Below, one piece after another: positions 33,601 to 46,100 of a stretch of DNA of 64,000 nt. The notes below the pieces were generated by a model. That model worked only from the letters and a program-made list of their open reading frames with translations. It had not been told where the DNA came from and did not search any database. Origin of the DNA: Varanus komodoensis (lineage: Eukaryota; Chordata; Lepidosauria; Squamata; Varanidae); assembly GCF_004798865.1 (NCBI RefSeq), contig NW_025335269.1, forward strand, positions 16,109,459 through 16,173,458, given 5' to 3'. Position numbers and translations under genes: made by a program. The stretch's first letter is position 1. Every line of letters begins with the position of its first letter.

Positions 33601-35538
33601 CCTTTCGTTTCTAAACCATGATCCTGATATTTTTTTGGTTTACTTTCAGGCTGTCTAGGGTCAGTCTGCGTTTCTTTGGTCTCTGTTCGCTTGCTGGGGC
33701 TATAGTGCCTGAACCGTGTGGCTTGATAAAACATGGGTGAGGATGGATGACCATTAAAATAAGGTCTTCTGTTAACTCTCATATGCATAGGATGCTGTTG
33801 AACAAGATATCCAGGGTATTCGTGGAGAGGAAGTGAATAAAAGGGGAAATATGGATTGCCACTTCTTAAACCTAAGAAGAACAGAAATAGACATTTCTCC
33901 TGCAACAGAATATTACGAGAACAAATTTCTAACATACATTAGTTCATAGCGGAGAAGCCCATAGCTTCTCAGATCCTTAAGTAGTTATATGTCATCTACT
34001 CTTGATCAGAGAAAAACAGCTAATCTGGGGCATTTTTTAATGCTAGGATAGACAATTCCTGGCACATCTGATGCTTTGGTCTACAACTCCATCAGCCTTA
34101 GCCAACATTACCAATAGGGAGAGATCATTGAAGCTATAAGCAAAAGCATCTAAAGGGCCACAAATTGTCTACGCTTTCCATAACACCCCTAAGGATGTTA
34201 GATGTTTGCATCTACTGTTGACATAGCATTTGGCATTCCCTCAAGAACCAAAGTATTGGAACTTCAATCCCAGCTGTATACAGAAAACACAGTAGGAGAA
34301 ACTGTAAGACAATCCGGAGTACAGCACTTACAGTATCTCTTCACTGAGTACTTGGCCACAAAGAAAGGGTGGGACTGGGATCAGGGTTACACACTGTGCA
34401 TAGAAAAGCTCAATAACCAAAGTAAGGAAACCCCACATTGATTTGTATATATACCCCTGTGAAATAAAACCCACTAGAACTCAAGTTGCTCTTCAAGCAT
34501 CAAGAAGATCCTGTGCTAGAACAATGGTGAGACTATGGGGTCCAAGTAAGAAATGAACAAGTAAAAACAGATTCATCTTTTCCACCAGCTACAGAGCTAG
34601 GGTTGGGGTATACTAAGTGCAGGCCTGCCTAACTCACTTTCACACCTGTGGTGGAAAAACTAAATAGAATCTTCCCCTCACCCCCATCCCCCTAAAAGAA
34701 ACAAGAGCTTCACATACATGGATACTCTTCGATGCCTGCTGCCCAGCGTTACTGCCTCCCTCTGCTATAGGCGCTCCTGACTTTACCATGTGAAAAAAAT
34801 GGAGGGCCATATTCAAAAGCTCAGTGCAATGACACATTTGGAATGAGACTCAACCATTTTGAAGTTTAGAGAGGATTTATGGATTTCTATCACACAGGAA
34901 GCATGTTAGCTGAGAGGAAGCCTAGCGTTGCTAATAGTGGCTCTCTCCCTGATAACCATGCAAAGCTAGTTGTCCACTAATCACACTGAAGATGACATAA
35001 TTATGCATTCTTCAAATAAGATCCGTTTAAGTTCAGTGAGCGCACATTTTAAAAGGTAGGTTAATAGGTCATTTCCTCTTGATAATACAGAACATGGAAG
35101 TTCTGCAGATGAAGCACTTCGTGCTACTATCACCATGCCATGGAAAGCATCAGCAATTTACATTCAGCTACCGTATATTTATTAAGTAAAAAGATCCATT
35201 CTAGGAGGGAAATGCTTTTAATCTGGCAATGCCATTATACAAGTGCTGAAATCAAAGCACTCATAACCAGTTAGAAAATACTAACATTGCACATGAAATC
35301 CCATCCTGAAATTGAACAGCAAGACCAATGCTAGAGAACACATCAGCAGCTCATTTCATACATTTCCCTCAGCTTATCTGTATTTTGTCTTACCTCCTGT
35401 AGGGATACCATATGGATTGTACATAGGGCCAAGGATCCATGGATTATGGAATGGTTGCTGTGCTGTTGGGTGTGCGTAAAAAAAGGGTCTGTGGTTTGTG
35501 GGATAGGGTCCACTTTCCGAAGCTGGGGAAGCATTCAT
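30700..35538 (-). CDS. buc: Bucky ball / Velo1 homologue, germ-plasm organiser (last exon not found)
   Basis: Coding exons on the minus strand: 35538-35394, 33871-31982, 31424-31296 and 30822-30700, each bounded by consensus sites with phase 1 kept throughout. They give about 762 residues; at least one more short exon is needed because the last donor (GGTAAGT at 30700) follows an open codon. The N-terminus carries the family's BUVE-type motif: NHRPFFYAHPTAQQPF at about 16-31, NPYGIPTGG, YPGYLVQQHPM, RRPYF, then TKETQTDPRQPES. The zebrafish protein has NHTRPFFY, YPGYVV-APM and a VQTDP segment in the same order. The centre is disordered and Ser/Glu-rich; an acidic run lies at about 564-580; the end is basic (RRKG). 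Known biology of the family: aggregation-prone protein that builds the Balbiani body and germ plasm in oocytes. ATG 35538 lies 11 bases after an acceptor, so a 5' non-coding exon exists upstream, probably toward the KBTBD2 promoter. The frame is open over all known exons, so the gene looks functional. Confidence 0.9.
30823..31981. other. Introns 2 and 3 of the bucky ball homologue
   Basis: 30823-31295 and 31425-31981. Both are short, with no recognised repeat or gene. Confidence 0.6.
33872..35393. other. Intron 1 of the bucky ball homologue's coding part
   Basis: Bounded on the minus strand by GTAAGA at 35393 and TTCTTAG at 33872. At about 34060-34135 a hAT-type palindromic fragment (GGTCTACAACTCCATCAGCC) is visible; otherwise nothing is recognised. 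Confidence 0.6.
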
Positions 35539-35681
35539 TTTCTAGGCTAGAAACAAATAAGCCACAGGTATCAGGCACTAGTTTAAGAGGACACATACCT
35601 TCACCAAGCTATTGACTGCCTGAATTGTCTAAAAATAAGGCAGACCACAGAATCCCCATGAAGGCATGTATTCATATAGAT

Positions 35682-35804
35682 CAGGGTTGGCAGAAGTTAG
35701 ATATCCAGATACTTTGGACATCAGCTACCATAAGCTTTCCCCAGCACAGCCAAAGCTCAAGAATATCAGGAGCAGACAGAAGAACGGCCTTCTACCCACC
35801 CCTG
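35682..35804. repeat. Miniature hAT-type element
   Basis: The ends CAGGGTTGGCAGAAG and CTACCCACCCCTG form an imperfect inverted pair over 123 bases. The flanks ATATAGAT and ATATAAGA share five to six of eight positions, compatible with an old 8-base target duplication. Confidence 0.6.
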
Positions 35805-37634
35805 ATATAAGAAAAATGATAGAGGAGGCCTACTTCTATTTGGTCACTGGAAAGCTTTTAGAGGTTGTTATAGCTTCAGTGTTTCCCTTCCCCACCTCTT
35901 TGTAACCTTGAGACTTTTCTCAAGGCTTAAAAGATAGACACACCCTTCCAGAATTTGTCCATCTCTGCACTTGGGTCAAGAACAAATTTGGCCAGGCTGA
36001 TCTCTACAACATTCAGAGAAGGCCAGATCACATGGTATTTATTTGGGGTAAGTTCCCAATAACTAAATTTGTAAATTTCTACACACACTGTGGATCTTCT
36101 TCCAGATGCTCTTATTCACAAAGCCCTAGAAACACAGAAGCAAATGCTCTTTCCCATGGCCTACTAGTCACATACCCCATTCCAGCCTTCCTAGTCAAGT
36201 TACACTACACATTTTTGTAGGAAATCTCAAATATCAGAGATACCACTATTTTCCCACCATATGATAGAGCAACCATATAGCATAACCTATGGATTTTTTT
36301 TAATTCAAAGAATGAGCTCTTATAGCCCAAACCTCTTCATGTCTACTTTCTGAGTTGTCCCACTGCATTCATCAGGAATAACACTAAATATACAGGGTAT
36401 GTAGCAGAGCTAGTTTGTTGACTAGCTCTTCAGTAGTACAATTATTTCCTAAAACAGCCTAAAAACACTTCAGTGAGCGCCACCTCTCCGTTCACTAGTC
36501 AAGGTACTCTTCACCTTTCTTAGTCCAAGGCAAAAAGAAATTCTTGTGACTGATTTCCATGTTATTGCAGTACAGCATGCTTACTATTGAAATGCTTTAA
36601 AAAAATCTCAACCTCACCTCTCCATTGAACAAGCTATCATGATATATCCCAAGATGTATAATTCAGTATTATTAGACTTACTAGTTAAGGTAATTGTATA
36701 CAGGTATAAAAAGCTGAAGGAGATAAAAGAGAACCATAGCAACTCAAAGGGAACAGAAGGCCACACACCTCTTCTAGAACCAAAAGATGATCAAACAGTA
36801 CAACAAACCCTTTCAACCAGGGGCGAGCCTCAACCAACTGCAAAAGTCTCTTGCCTGAAGTTCTCTCTTTCATATACCTTTCATCAACCAGGTATCCACC
36901 CCCCACCTCAAACCTTTTTGAAATCCTTAAACACAAGCTCTAGTAAGCTAAGTCATTTCCACCCTCCTTTGACTTGACCCCAAACCAAAAATTCATGCTA
37001 TGCTGCTGCTGATGCCTTTGAAAACAGCCCAGCAAAAACAGATGAGAAAAACCTCTCCTCTTTCTTAAGAAGCAGAATCGCTTCCTCAGCACACCTGGAG
37101 CCAATTCAGCTTGTTTCCATGAAACATCAGGAGGCTTACTGCTAACAGCCTGATTCTAGAAAGAGTGGAGTGTGGTTAAGATGATTAGGTTCAGTGAACT
37201 TAGGTGCACTTTCCACCACATACAGCTGCTTTCCCTCCACTTTTAAAGTTAAAAACTATCAGAATAGTAGAGGCAGAGCAAGGCTAGTTTCCACTGCATT
37301 TCAAGGCTGCAAACACTCCATCCACTGATGTCATTGTCAAGCTGCCCTTGCCTCTATCCTAGCACACTTAGGTGTGTTTACCTTTACATGAGCTCTGGTT
37401 GGCCTATCAGCTCTTCGGAATACAGTATAGTCCCTTACCTAGCAACATACTTAGGTAGTCCTGCTGGCAAGGTAAAAGGAAAATTGGCAGAGATTTCAGA
37501 CCTTCATCACTTATTTGCTGATAGTCCCTAACTGAACTAGGTAGGTGTGGTGGCTGTAGGGTTATAGTTGCAAGGGGGAAAAAAAGAAAAAAGAGGAAGG
37601 AAGGTTCATTGACAACCATTTTTAAATTGTTGCA

Positions 37635-37805
37635 TTTATATTTTGGCCTTCCTTCCCAGGAACCCAAGGATACATCTTTCTATTTTATCCTCACAACAAC
37701 CCTGTAAGGTAGGTTTGGCTGAGTCAGTGACTGGCCCAAAGCAAGCTTCATGGCTGAACAGAGGCTTGACCCTGGATATTCTCAGTCCAACACTCTAGCA
37801 ATTAT
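37635..37805 (-). repeat. MIR-like SINE
   Basis: Contains TTTTATCCTCACAACAACCC, GTAAGGTAGGTTTGGCTGAG and GACTGGCCCAAAGCAAGC-TTCATGGCTGA, the reverse of the copy at 23217. Confidence 0.7.
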
Positions 37806-38254
37806 AAGACACTAGTTCCCCATAATTACATTACATCTCATAGTATTTATATTTTACTATGGTAATAATACCACATTACATTTAGGATTTAGATAAGGTT
37901 TAGGGTATTCAGCCTGCTCCCCACTACTCCTAATGGCATGAAAGGTAGTTCAGTATCTTTTTTCCCATATTACAGAGTGCAACCTGAAAGATAACAGTGC
38001 AAAGTACCAGCTAGCCCCAAACATAGGCAAGGGCCTTGTAGCCAGTCCTCCAGCCACCCTCCTTTTCAACTTTGCTGTTTCTGTCTCATAACTAACCTCC
38101 TTTCAGATGTATGAACTGCGACAAAAACTGTGATTTGCTGCAGCACCTGGGCAAATCCTGGAGCCAGCACTAGAAGGGGCAGCACAATCCCACTGCACGA
38201 AGTCTAGTTGTTCACTTGCAATATACTGTATTTAGTTATCAGGAAACTGAGAAT

Positions 38255-38412
38255 TTCCTTTCCATTTAACCTTACAACAACACTGTCAGGTAGGTTATGC
38301 CAAGAGTCAGTGAATGGCTAAAGTCACCTGGTGAGCTTCATGGCCAGGTGGGGATGTGAAAGCAAGTCTCCTGAGTTCCAGTCCAGCACTTAAAGTACTA
38401 CACCACACTGAG
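38255..38412 (-). repeat. MIR-like SINE
   Basis: Reads CTTACAACAACACTGTCAGG, AGTCACCTGGTGAGCTTCAT, and ends at TACACCACACTGAGA, the complement of the tRNA-like head of the family. Confidence 0.7.
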
Positions 38413-38764
38413 ACTTTTCTTTAATAGCTAGGAGCTGATGAATACAATATTTTAATTTCCCATCTTTAGCACAAATTATAAACAGATCATTCATGCCCTG
38501 CATACTTAGGACATACTAAATGGAAACATGAAGTCAGGGCATTTGCACACAGAATTTAAAAAGCAGCATTGGCTTCTAGTTCCCAGTGGTACCATAACTG
38601 CCATGTGACACGTGCATTGTTCTTGTACATTGTCTAGAAATGGCAATATGACGATACATAAAACTAGAAAATAAAAATTAAGAATGATGACAAATCAACT
38701 GGGACACCATGAAAATAACTAAACTGGAATGTTATAAGCAGCTTGTGCTGAAAATCTGAAGCTA

Positions 38765-38835
38765 CTTACCTGAAAGTAAGCAACACTGACTTCTGTGGGA
38801 CTTACTTCTGAGTAAATATGCACAGGATTGCACTA
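38765..38835. repeat. Short 'GGGACTTACTTCTGAGTA' element
   Basis: Single copy with the palindromic core GTGGGACTTACTTCTGAGTA and terminal AGGATTGCACTA; same family as the cluster in RP9 intron 3. Confidence 0.6.
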
Positions 38836-39239
38836 GGGCCTGTAAAATCATGGTCTGTTAGCAACTCTTATCTAGAACACCTTCCAGCCCTTGCAGATGT
38901 GCAATCATCATGCTCACTAAGGTCAAAAGAAGGCTACTTGTGCTCCTCCACTGTGACTTTTATTACAACAACCTTGGTGGGGCTCACAAAAAAATTCCCT
39001 TGCCAGTATTTCCGATATTGATTTTTGCTGTTTCGCTACTCGCCAATTCAAGGCCTAGACCGAGGACGTTTAGGCCCTAGAGAATAATTGCCTATGGCAC
39101 CTTTCAGTGCGTGAGAAACTCTAAGCTTTTGTCACGGCTGTGTGGATAACAGCATTTTATAAAAAGATGCTTGTAGTTGCAACATTCGGCCAGCAAGGGG
39201 CGGGTCGGGGGAAGGCTCAGTAAGCATGGTCTCAGAACC

Positions 39240-39700
39240 TTTTTCTCTCAAGCGCCCAAAGAATCAATGAGATTGCCATCATAACGTCAGCCACGCATGC
39301 GCGAAACTGGAAGTCGGCGCTTCCCGGGTAAACTAGAAAAGAAAGGGGCGCATGCGCCTTAAGGCGGTGGGTTCAGAGGGAGGAGGTGATTCTACTGCTA
39401 CGTAAGAATACAGCTTTCACCCCCCCCTTCTGTTGCTGCAGCTGCTCCTCCTCCTCCTCTTCTCCCGCCCACATCTGGCTCCCTTGCTCCGAGCCTGCGC
39501 AGGGGTGGGATAGAACTCGAGCAGAGTGCGCTCGCGCGCTTCGTGGTTCTTAACGGACGTTGGGGCGGGCGAAAAGCGAGGTGAGCGCGCGCGCAGCCGC
39601 CGTGTGTCCTTCGTGTCCCCCCCCCCCCGCTTCTCCGTGCTTGAGAGGATCCTGAGGGGGCAGAAGCAGCGGCAGCACAGGTCGGAGGTGAGGGAAAGAG
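39240..39700 (+). promoter_or_regulatory. CpG-island promoter and non-coding first exon of KBTBD2
   Basis: GC-rich and CpG-dense with no TATA box. Two NRF1-type palindromes are seen: CGCATGCGCG at 39294-39303 and GCGCATGCGC at 39348-39357. A CRE-like half-site AACGTCA lies at 39283-39289. Candidate first-exon donors are GAG|GTGAGC near 39580 and CAG|GTCGGAGG near 39679; I cannot choose between them. The island lies between the divergent bucky ball homologue and KBTBD2 and could act in both directions. Confidence 0.7.
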
Positions 39701-40670
39701 GGGTTGGTCGCCCTATTTTGGCCTCTTCAGCCCACCTTTCTGTTATCGAGGCCTTTGTGCCGGGGTCTGGGGAGAGGAAACACCACCTCCTTTGCTAGTT
39801 CTGTGAGAGGAAACGGCCGAAAGCCTCGAGGTTTCATTCGTGCTCGTCCTTTCCCAAGCCGGGCTGTGGCCTGGGAGCTGCCCCTGCGGGGAGGAGGGGA
39901 AATCGCTGGGTCTGGAGCCGGTTGGGCTTGGATTGAGGAGGGGGGAGAAGATCGGAGATGTATGGCACAGGCTTCTGCGGAGTGTAACGGGCGGGATTGG
40001 AAAGGTAGGAAGATGAGGCCGGTGCCGCTTGGATTCTGCTGTGAGTCCGGTTGTTGCCGGGCTGGGTGGGTGAGTGGACAGGAAGGCGAGGGCCTGTGCG
40101 TGTATCTCGTTTCGGGGCCCAGCATAATATCCATAGTCCTCCTGTAGTGGCTCCACCGGTCGCCGCGCCGTAGGTTGGGTGTTGATGTTAGTGGGGCTTC
40201 GCTCTTGATATCAGTGCAGCCTCCTTGCCTGCCCCCGATGTCATACTGCGGTGAAGAAGCACAGCCACAAGGTGCTTTGTTCTGGAATGGGTGGGTGGAG
40301 GTGCTTTTCGGGATGCGTGGCATAGGCAGAAGAAGGGAGGAGTGAATGCTGCTAAATGTGCCTTGCCCGGCCTTCCTCAAAATCAAACGCGAGGGGGCTG
40401 GAGGAATTGGGGTGTCTGCATTGCAGCTGCAATTTTGCTTAGGGACGCGGCATTCTGATGCTTCTACGTACCACACTAATTTGGATATTCGCTCTGGGAA
40501 CCCTACAGAGCTGCAGTTAGGAACATTCCCGGCCCTCCAAAGAGAAAAGCAGGTAGGATTTTTGACACGGCAGCCTCCTAGTGGGTGAACGATGCTATTG
40601 CTTGCCCCAAAGGATGAGGAAGAGATGAGTATTCTTCTCCTCCTGAAAAGGCTGTGGCTGTAAAGTTGGA

Positions 40671-40701
<31 letters not shown>

Positions 40702-40716
40702 CACACACACGCACAC
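40671..40716. repeat. CT/CA microsatellite
   Basis: A run of about 13 CT units passes into CA units. On the minus strand it encodes the spurious RERERERE-type peptide at the start of an antisense frame. Confidence 0.9.
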
Positions 40717-41844
40717 TCTCATTCACTCACTCTCTAGGACTTACTTGGACTGTTATCCTGGTTTCTTTCTTCTCATTTCCTGGCCAGTACGGGAACTTGA
40801 TGTGTGTGTGGGGAGGGTTGCATAATCAGAAGAGTGGTCAGATTGCTTATTCTATATAAAGCAGATGTAAATCAAGCTGCTGCATTAAAGTAAGATGTAT
40901 AGTTTTTCAGGAGACGTAAAGTGCTGTTGATCATTTGGCACAGTGTTATTATCCTAAGCATTTTGTGAACAAAGTTAGGGAAGGTGGTGTTAAAGGTTGC
41001 CTTGGTGTTAATGTTGTTCCCAGTGAAATGCTGTTATATTCCATGCAGTGCTGTTATATTCAGGAACAGTGTTTCTGTGCAGGCAGTGGAATTGAGATTA
41101 AGCTTTAACTGATGTATGGCTCACTTTTAAAAGAAATCATTGCCCTGCTTAATGCTACAGACTCAGGTAAACAGGTCAAACAGTCCTAATAAGGATTTGT
41201 TTTAAAAATGGTTAACTTGGAATATGAATAAATGTATATTTTTATTTTAATAATTTCAAAAAGAATAGCCTGTTATAGTTGTGTGTTACTTGTAATGTTT
41301 TTGAATTCTTTTGTGTGTGTTTGTCAGATACTGCTTTTTACTTGGTCAGAAAGACTGCATTTGCAGTGCAGGCTTGCATAATCATACTGTTTAGAAATTT
41401 GAAAAATATGCTGATATGGGAAAGTTGCACATTGCATGGAAACTGCCATATGGGTAAGAAATTGGTGTTGGTGATGGCTAGAAATGTGTTCCTTGGGATT
41501 TCTCTAGAGATCAAAACTCGGTTTGATACAGTTGAGCATCATTGTTAAGGTATGGATAGAATGGACAGTATACTTAGGAGATTTGTAACTGAAACAAATC
41601 TGGGAGGAGATGGAATCATAGACTAAAAATTCAAAATGACTTCAATGAACTGAGCAGGCAGTAACAGAAAAGGTTGTGCGATTGAAAGACATGCTTAGTT
41701 AAGAAAACTTGGGTAGAAAGTTTAGTGATAACTTTCAAATGTACAAGAGTAAAGAGGAAGTAACTGGCTAGGCCACACAACTTCCAATAAAAATTGGTGT
41801 GTTAGGGTGTATTCCTATGGCCGCCTGGGAAGGTGGTCATAAGA

Positions 41845-41930
41845 TTATTTATTTATTTATTTATTTATTTGGAAGGCTTCTATGCCACCCCATTCGCCAA
41901 AGCCTCAGGGCGACTCACAATAATAAATGT
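41845..41930 (-). repeat. LINE-derived 3' tail with TTTA repeat
   Basis: TTTATTTATTTATTTATTTA followed by TTCTATGCCACCCC and GCCTCAGGGCGACTCACAA; the reverse of the tail at 9900. Confidence 0.6.
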
Positions 41931-42449
41931 TTATTCAGATCTGGGACTCTAAAACCTGGGCCCACAGTCCAGCCTCCTCACAGCTGGTGCAGAAATAAGA
42001 GCACTGTCTTCCTCTCTGAGTTTTCATTTCCTCAAAGTCTAGCTGTAAAGGGTATGCTGGGGGTGGAAGAGGAGAATGCTAGAACCAGCGGCTTCGGTCG
42101 ATTCTGACTAGATCTACTGGAAGATGATGCTTCAGAAGACATTTCAGCTTACCCATTTTTCCTGCTTGTGCACCAGTTCATTTGTAATCATTTGTTTCTT
42201 TCCTAGATTTATATAGCACCTCCATACCACATTGCCATTTCTAAGTAATTTATAAAAACTGTTCATGTGTGTCACATAGTAATGACATTTTGCATTGGCT
42301 TTTTTATTTTGTACATCTTAACTACTGTGTGTAAATGTCCTGGCTTAGGGTTTCTTGTTCAGTATATATGGTTTCCTAAGTGTGTGCACCTATTTATCAT
42401 TCATACAGAAGATTTGAAATGTTTTATTCATCAGGTCCTAAGAAGAGAG

Positions 42450-42605
42450 TCAATGTCTTACAGAGTTAGGGTTAAGTGCTGGAGTGGAACTCAGGAGAAT
42501 CAGGTTCAAGTTGCCAATTGGCCATGAAGCTCACCAGGTGACTTTGGGTCCACCTACCTGACAGGATCATTGTGAGGATAAGGACAGTTTCCATTTCCTG
42601 ATAAC
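42450..42605 (+). repeat. MIR-like SINE
   Basis: Contains GAATCAGGTTCAAGT (degraded B-box), GGCCATGAAGCTCACCAGGT, and CTACCTGACAGGATCATTGT-GAGGATAAGGA. Confidence 0.65.
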
Positions 42606-43694
42606 TAAATGTATTGCAAGTGAACAACCAGACATTGTACAATCACACCATAATGCTGGCTCTTTCCCCTCCTAGCACTTAATTTAGATGGCTGAAACCA
42701 CCTATCATATAGTGGCAACAGAGAATGCAATGGCAACAGAGATTGGATGCATGCATACCTCTGAATTCAGAAGTTCATGTGCATCTAAGGCCAGGGACAT
42801 TGGATTGTGCCCTTAGTAGCTGATTCCTTTGTTGAAAGTGTTGTCTTTGGCTCAGAACCCAACTTTTTAAGAAAAGCTAGGGTTCTGTGCATGGAAAAAG
42901 CTGCATGGAGAATGTGTCTGGACATAAACATGGAGAAAATGCACCTGTCAGCTTCACCCCAACAATTTAACCATCTCCACCTCTGACCTTCTTGCATTGA
43001 GTAGGAAGGTCTGATGTGGTTTTCTTAGTGAATTTAGATCAAGATGCTTAAAAATATTTTGACAGTTGGGACCCTGCATTATTGGGATTGCCAGTTGCTT
43101 GGAGGATTCTAACTGCATTTGGCTGAATATATTTCAGATCCCTCTTTAGAAGTTCCTGCTCAGTGTGGGAAGATGAGGCATGGAGCTGGTGCATAAGTGG
43201 TGAGGCTGTCATGCATGACCTGGGAGTAGTAATGTTAGGCTTCATATGGACTTTGGTCTTTCATTCTGAGTATCATGATTAAAACAATGATGTTGGACAG
43301 AGTTATAAGGATGACAGAAGGGGATATGGAAGGTAAATCATAAAAAATTCATTATCTTTAGATTGCAAAGCAACTTTTGATGACATTGCTGATTTTTAGA
43401 AGTACAGTAAACAGATGTTCATCAGCATTACTGACAACAATCTAAGTAGTGGTTTGTGTTTCCATTTGTTGCCCTTGTCATTGAGAAATGACTCATCAAC
43501 ATTAGGCAAGGATGATAAGCCTTGTTTTCCCTTCATTTTGGAGTCAAGAAACCTGCAGGGATTTTCTTCATAGTTTCACTGGACATGAGCTAGAGAAGAA
43601 GGCTGGGGTCTCCTACTGAAGTGTTCATTGTACTTCTGATGACCACTGCTGAAACAAGACCCAGCCTTTCTTGCCAGTTCCAGCAGGGAATGAT

Positions 43695-43932
43695 TGAAAA
43701 TTATTACATTGCATTTATAACCTGCCTTTTTCTCCACTTGGAGGAACCCAAGACTGCTTATATTGTCCTCTTCCATTTTATTCTCACAACAAATTCTGTG
43801 AGGCAGAATATGCTGAGAGTAAGTGACTAGCCCAAAGTTACCCGGAGAGTTTCATGGCTGAGTGGGAACTAGCAGCTGAATTTCCCAGGTCTCCAGATTA
43901 ATATGAATCACTGTACGATACTGGCTCTAAGT
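43695..43932 (-). repeat. MIR-like SINE
   Basis: Contains TTTATAACCTGCC-TTTTCTCC, ATTCTCACAACAAATTCTGT, AAAGTTACCCGGAGAGTTTC-ATGGCTGAGTGGGA, ending near the complement of the head at ACTGGCT. Confidence 0.7.
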
Positions 43933-44239
43933 GGCTGCTTCAGGGAAGGGCCGTGGGGATGTTTGGAGTGCCTTAGCTGCTCACTGGAAAACAAGTCCTG
44001 GTTCCTGAGGGAAAGGTAGGGACTGAACATTTTTGAAGCAGACTGTTGAGGGAGTATTTCTATTAATCACTATCCAAATTAGTTCTAGGACTGGCTGTTT
44101 TTGTAATGGGCAAGGAAGGTGCCTCAGCTGCCCAGTATCAACTAGCAGTAACTTTTCTTTCTGAGGTAGCTGCCTCAGTCACCCCATTTTCTCCTCAGCT
44201 ACAAGGTTTGGAAAGGTAGCAGAAAGCTACGCTTACTGA

Positions 44240-44305
44240 AGACAAGCCTCATTAAATGTAATGGGACTTGCTTCTGACTGAATACTCATAGGATTGCACT
44301 GAAGT
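44240..44305. repeat. Short 'GGGACTTGCTTCTGACTGA' element
   Basis: A diverged copy of the short palindromic element family, ending at ATAGGATTGCACTGAAG. Confidence 0.55.
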
Positions 44306-44889
44306 GGAGGATCAGAATCTTGGCAATCAGAAATTGGCTTGGCTATCAAGGCCAACCAAAATTCATGTTTTTTGCAAAGAAGCAATTCCTTTTAAGCCAC
44401 AGGTAGATTATGGCTAAGCATTTAAAGAAAACTTAAGAATCCCTTTAAGAATATATTGTAAAGGAGAACATAGCCAGTTACTCAGCAGAGAAAATTTACG
44501 TGCATAATAGTTTGGCTAGGGAAGAGATTGGGAGTGCATGGTCCACTGGATTTCGTCTAAGATTCTGTTGTGTTGTCCATCTTGATGACATCTGCTTAGT
44601 GCTGACTAGAATTTTTTCAAAGTGGGGAAAGGCCTTCTAAAAATTTGTCCCACCCAGAGTTGAAGGAGCACTTGACTCCTGCTGAAATCACTTTATGAAG
44701 TTCTCCTGTGGGAGTCCAGTTCAGCCATGTGATACCACCAGGGGAATATGTAGCAATGACCTTAGTGACTGAGCATGTTTGTGAAAGAGAAGGGTATCTA
44801 CCAATGGCTACTGACTTAATAGGGTGTCTCAGGGTTTCTCATTTTCTCTTATGCATTTCAGCATCTTCACAGAGCTTCTGGCTATTACT

Positions 44890-44985
44890 ATTTATTTTAT
44901 TTTATTTATTTAAAACATTTCTATGCAGCCCCTTGTTCTATCGCAACAAAGCCTCGGGGCGGCTCACAGTGTAATAACTATCAAG
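44890..44985 (-). repeat. LINE-derived 3' tail
   Basis: TTATTTTATTTTATTTATTT, then ACATTTCTATGCAGCC and AAGCCTCGGGGCGGCTCACA; same family as 9900 and 41845. Confidence 0.6.
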
Positions 44986-46100
44986 AGAAACTGATGGAGT
45001 TTTCATCAGTATGTTAATGATACCATTTTTTCTTTTGTTTAAATCTGCTTCTAGGATGGCAGTGGAAGTTCTGAGTTGTTTCTTGGGAGCTGTGAGGGCT
45101 TGATGATAGTGAACAAAAAATTTAAGCCTGATAAAATGGAAGTACTGTTGGTTGAAGACTGCCAGATTCAAAATTGAAGATGCTACCTGTCTTGCATGAT
45201 ATCTCCCTTAAGACTTAGGCTTTTAGTCTTGAGGTGATCCAAAATTGCTCTTCAATGCCCAGATAGTGGTGCCACCTTTGAACAGATTTGGCTGGACTGC
45301 TGACTGTACTTTATCCTGAAGAAGCTAGGCTTGGGGCTAGGCAGACACACATGCATTAGTAACTTTCAAACTGGATGATCTGGTTTTGAATATTCCACAC
45401 TTCGGTGAAGTACCTAGCCCTAAATTGATTTGGAAGAAAATTTTAATTTTAATCCATGCTCCTTTCAGCTTGGGGTGGTCTGTAAAGTATCTTCAAATAT
45501 CAGCAGATGCAGATTTCTGGACAGATTCCTGCATCTGGTTAAACATCTAAATCAGATCAGTACTTGATTTCAGATGCTGGTTCTTCCCTTTTAAAGGCTA
45601 AGAAGTTAGAAGCTGTGTACCTTTATTACTGCCTTCTCCATTATGCTCCTTTCTGAGCATTTTGTTCAACATCTGAGACTCTGCTTTGGGTTCCTCTGCC
45701 AAGTAAAGTAAGATAACTGTCTATAAAGAGCAGGACCTTCTCTATTGTGGCCCTCTCTTTTGGGAGGCTTGATAACACAGAACACTTCTAGACACCAGGT
45801 TAAGACCTGGCTTTTCAGTGAGGTCTTTGGCATGAGCTAAGACTTACCCAGTGCAAGCACAGGACAAGACTGGTCAGTCATAATCTTGAATGGGTCTTGT
45901 GATACTCTGCACTGCTAATTCAGTGTTCTGTTTCTAGTTGTGGGCATTCTGAATGCATCAAAGGGGTAGAGAACATTGGATTTATTTTTTCTGCACTGGA
46001 AAATTTTCTTCATAAAACAATTGTTTAAAGTGTATTTATTCGTATTTCATGGCAAGGTTAGCTTAGACAAAATGACTGACATTGTTGTTTTTTCTTCTAG

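Larger units (their letters stand above)
35549..39240. other. Interval between the divergent bucky ball homologue and KBTBD2
   Basis: No coding exon was recognised. It should hold the non-coding first exon or exons of the minus-strand gene. Repeats present: a small hAT element at 35682, SINE pieces at 37635 and 38255, and a short palindromic element at 38765. Confidence 0.55.
40200..46100 (+). other. Long first intron of KBTBD2
   Basis: No coding exon was recognised. It holds a CT/CA microsatellite, LINE tails, two MIR-like SINEs and one short palindromic element, all listed. 45220-46060 has faint LINE-like blocks (ACCTGGCTTTTCAGTGAGG at about 45807) but nothing firm. Confidence 0.6.

Noticed and set aside
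31974-33935. 653-codon single-exon reading of the bucky ball exon
   Set aside because: The first 21 codons and last two are intron sequence; splice sites at 33871 and 31982 join in frame to neighbouring exons with family motifs.
39727-40722. 331-codon minus-strand open frame in the CpG island
   Set aside because: GC-rich DNA has few stops; it starts in a CT microsatellite, has low-complexity composition, and lies antisense to the KBTBD2 first exon and intron.
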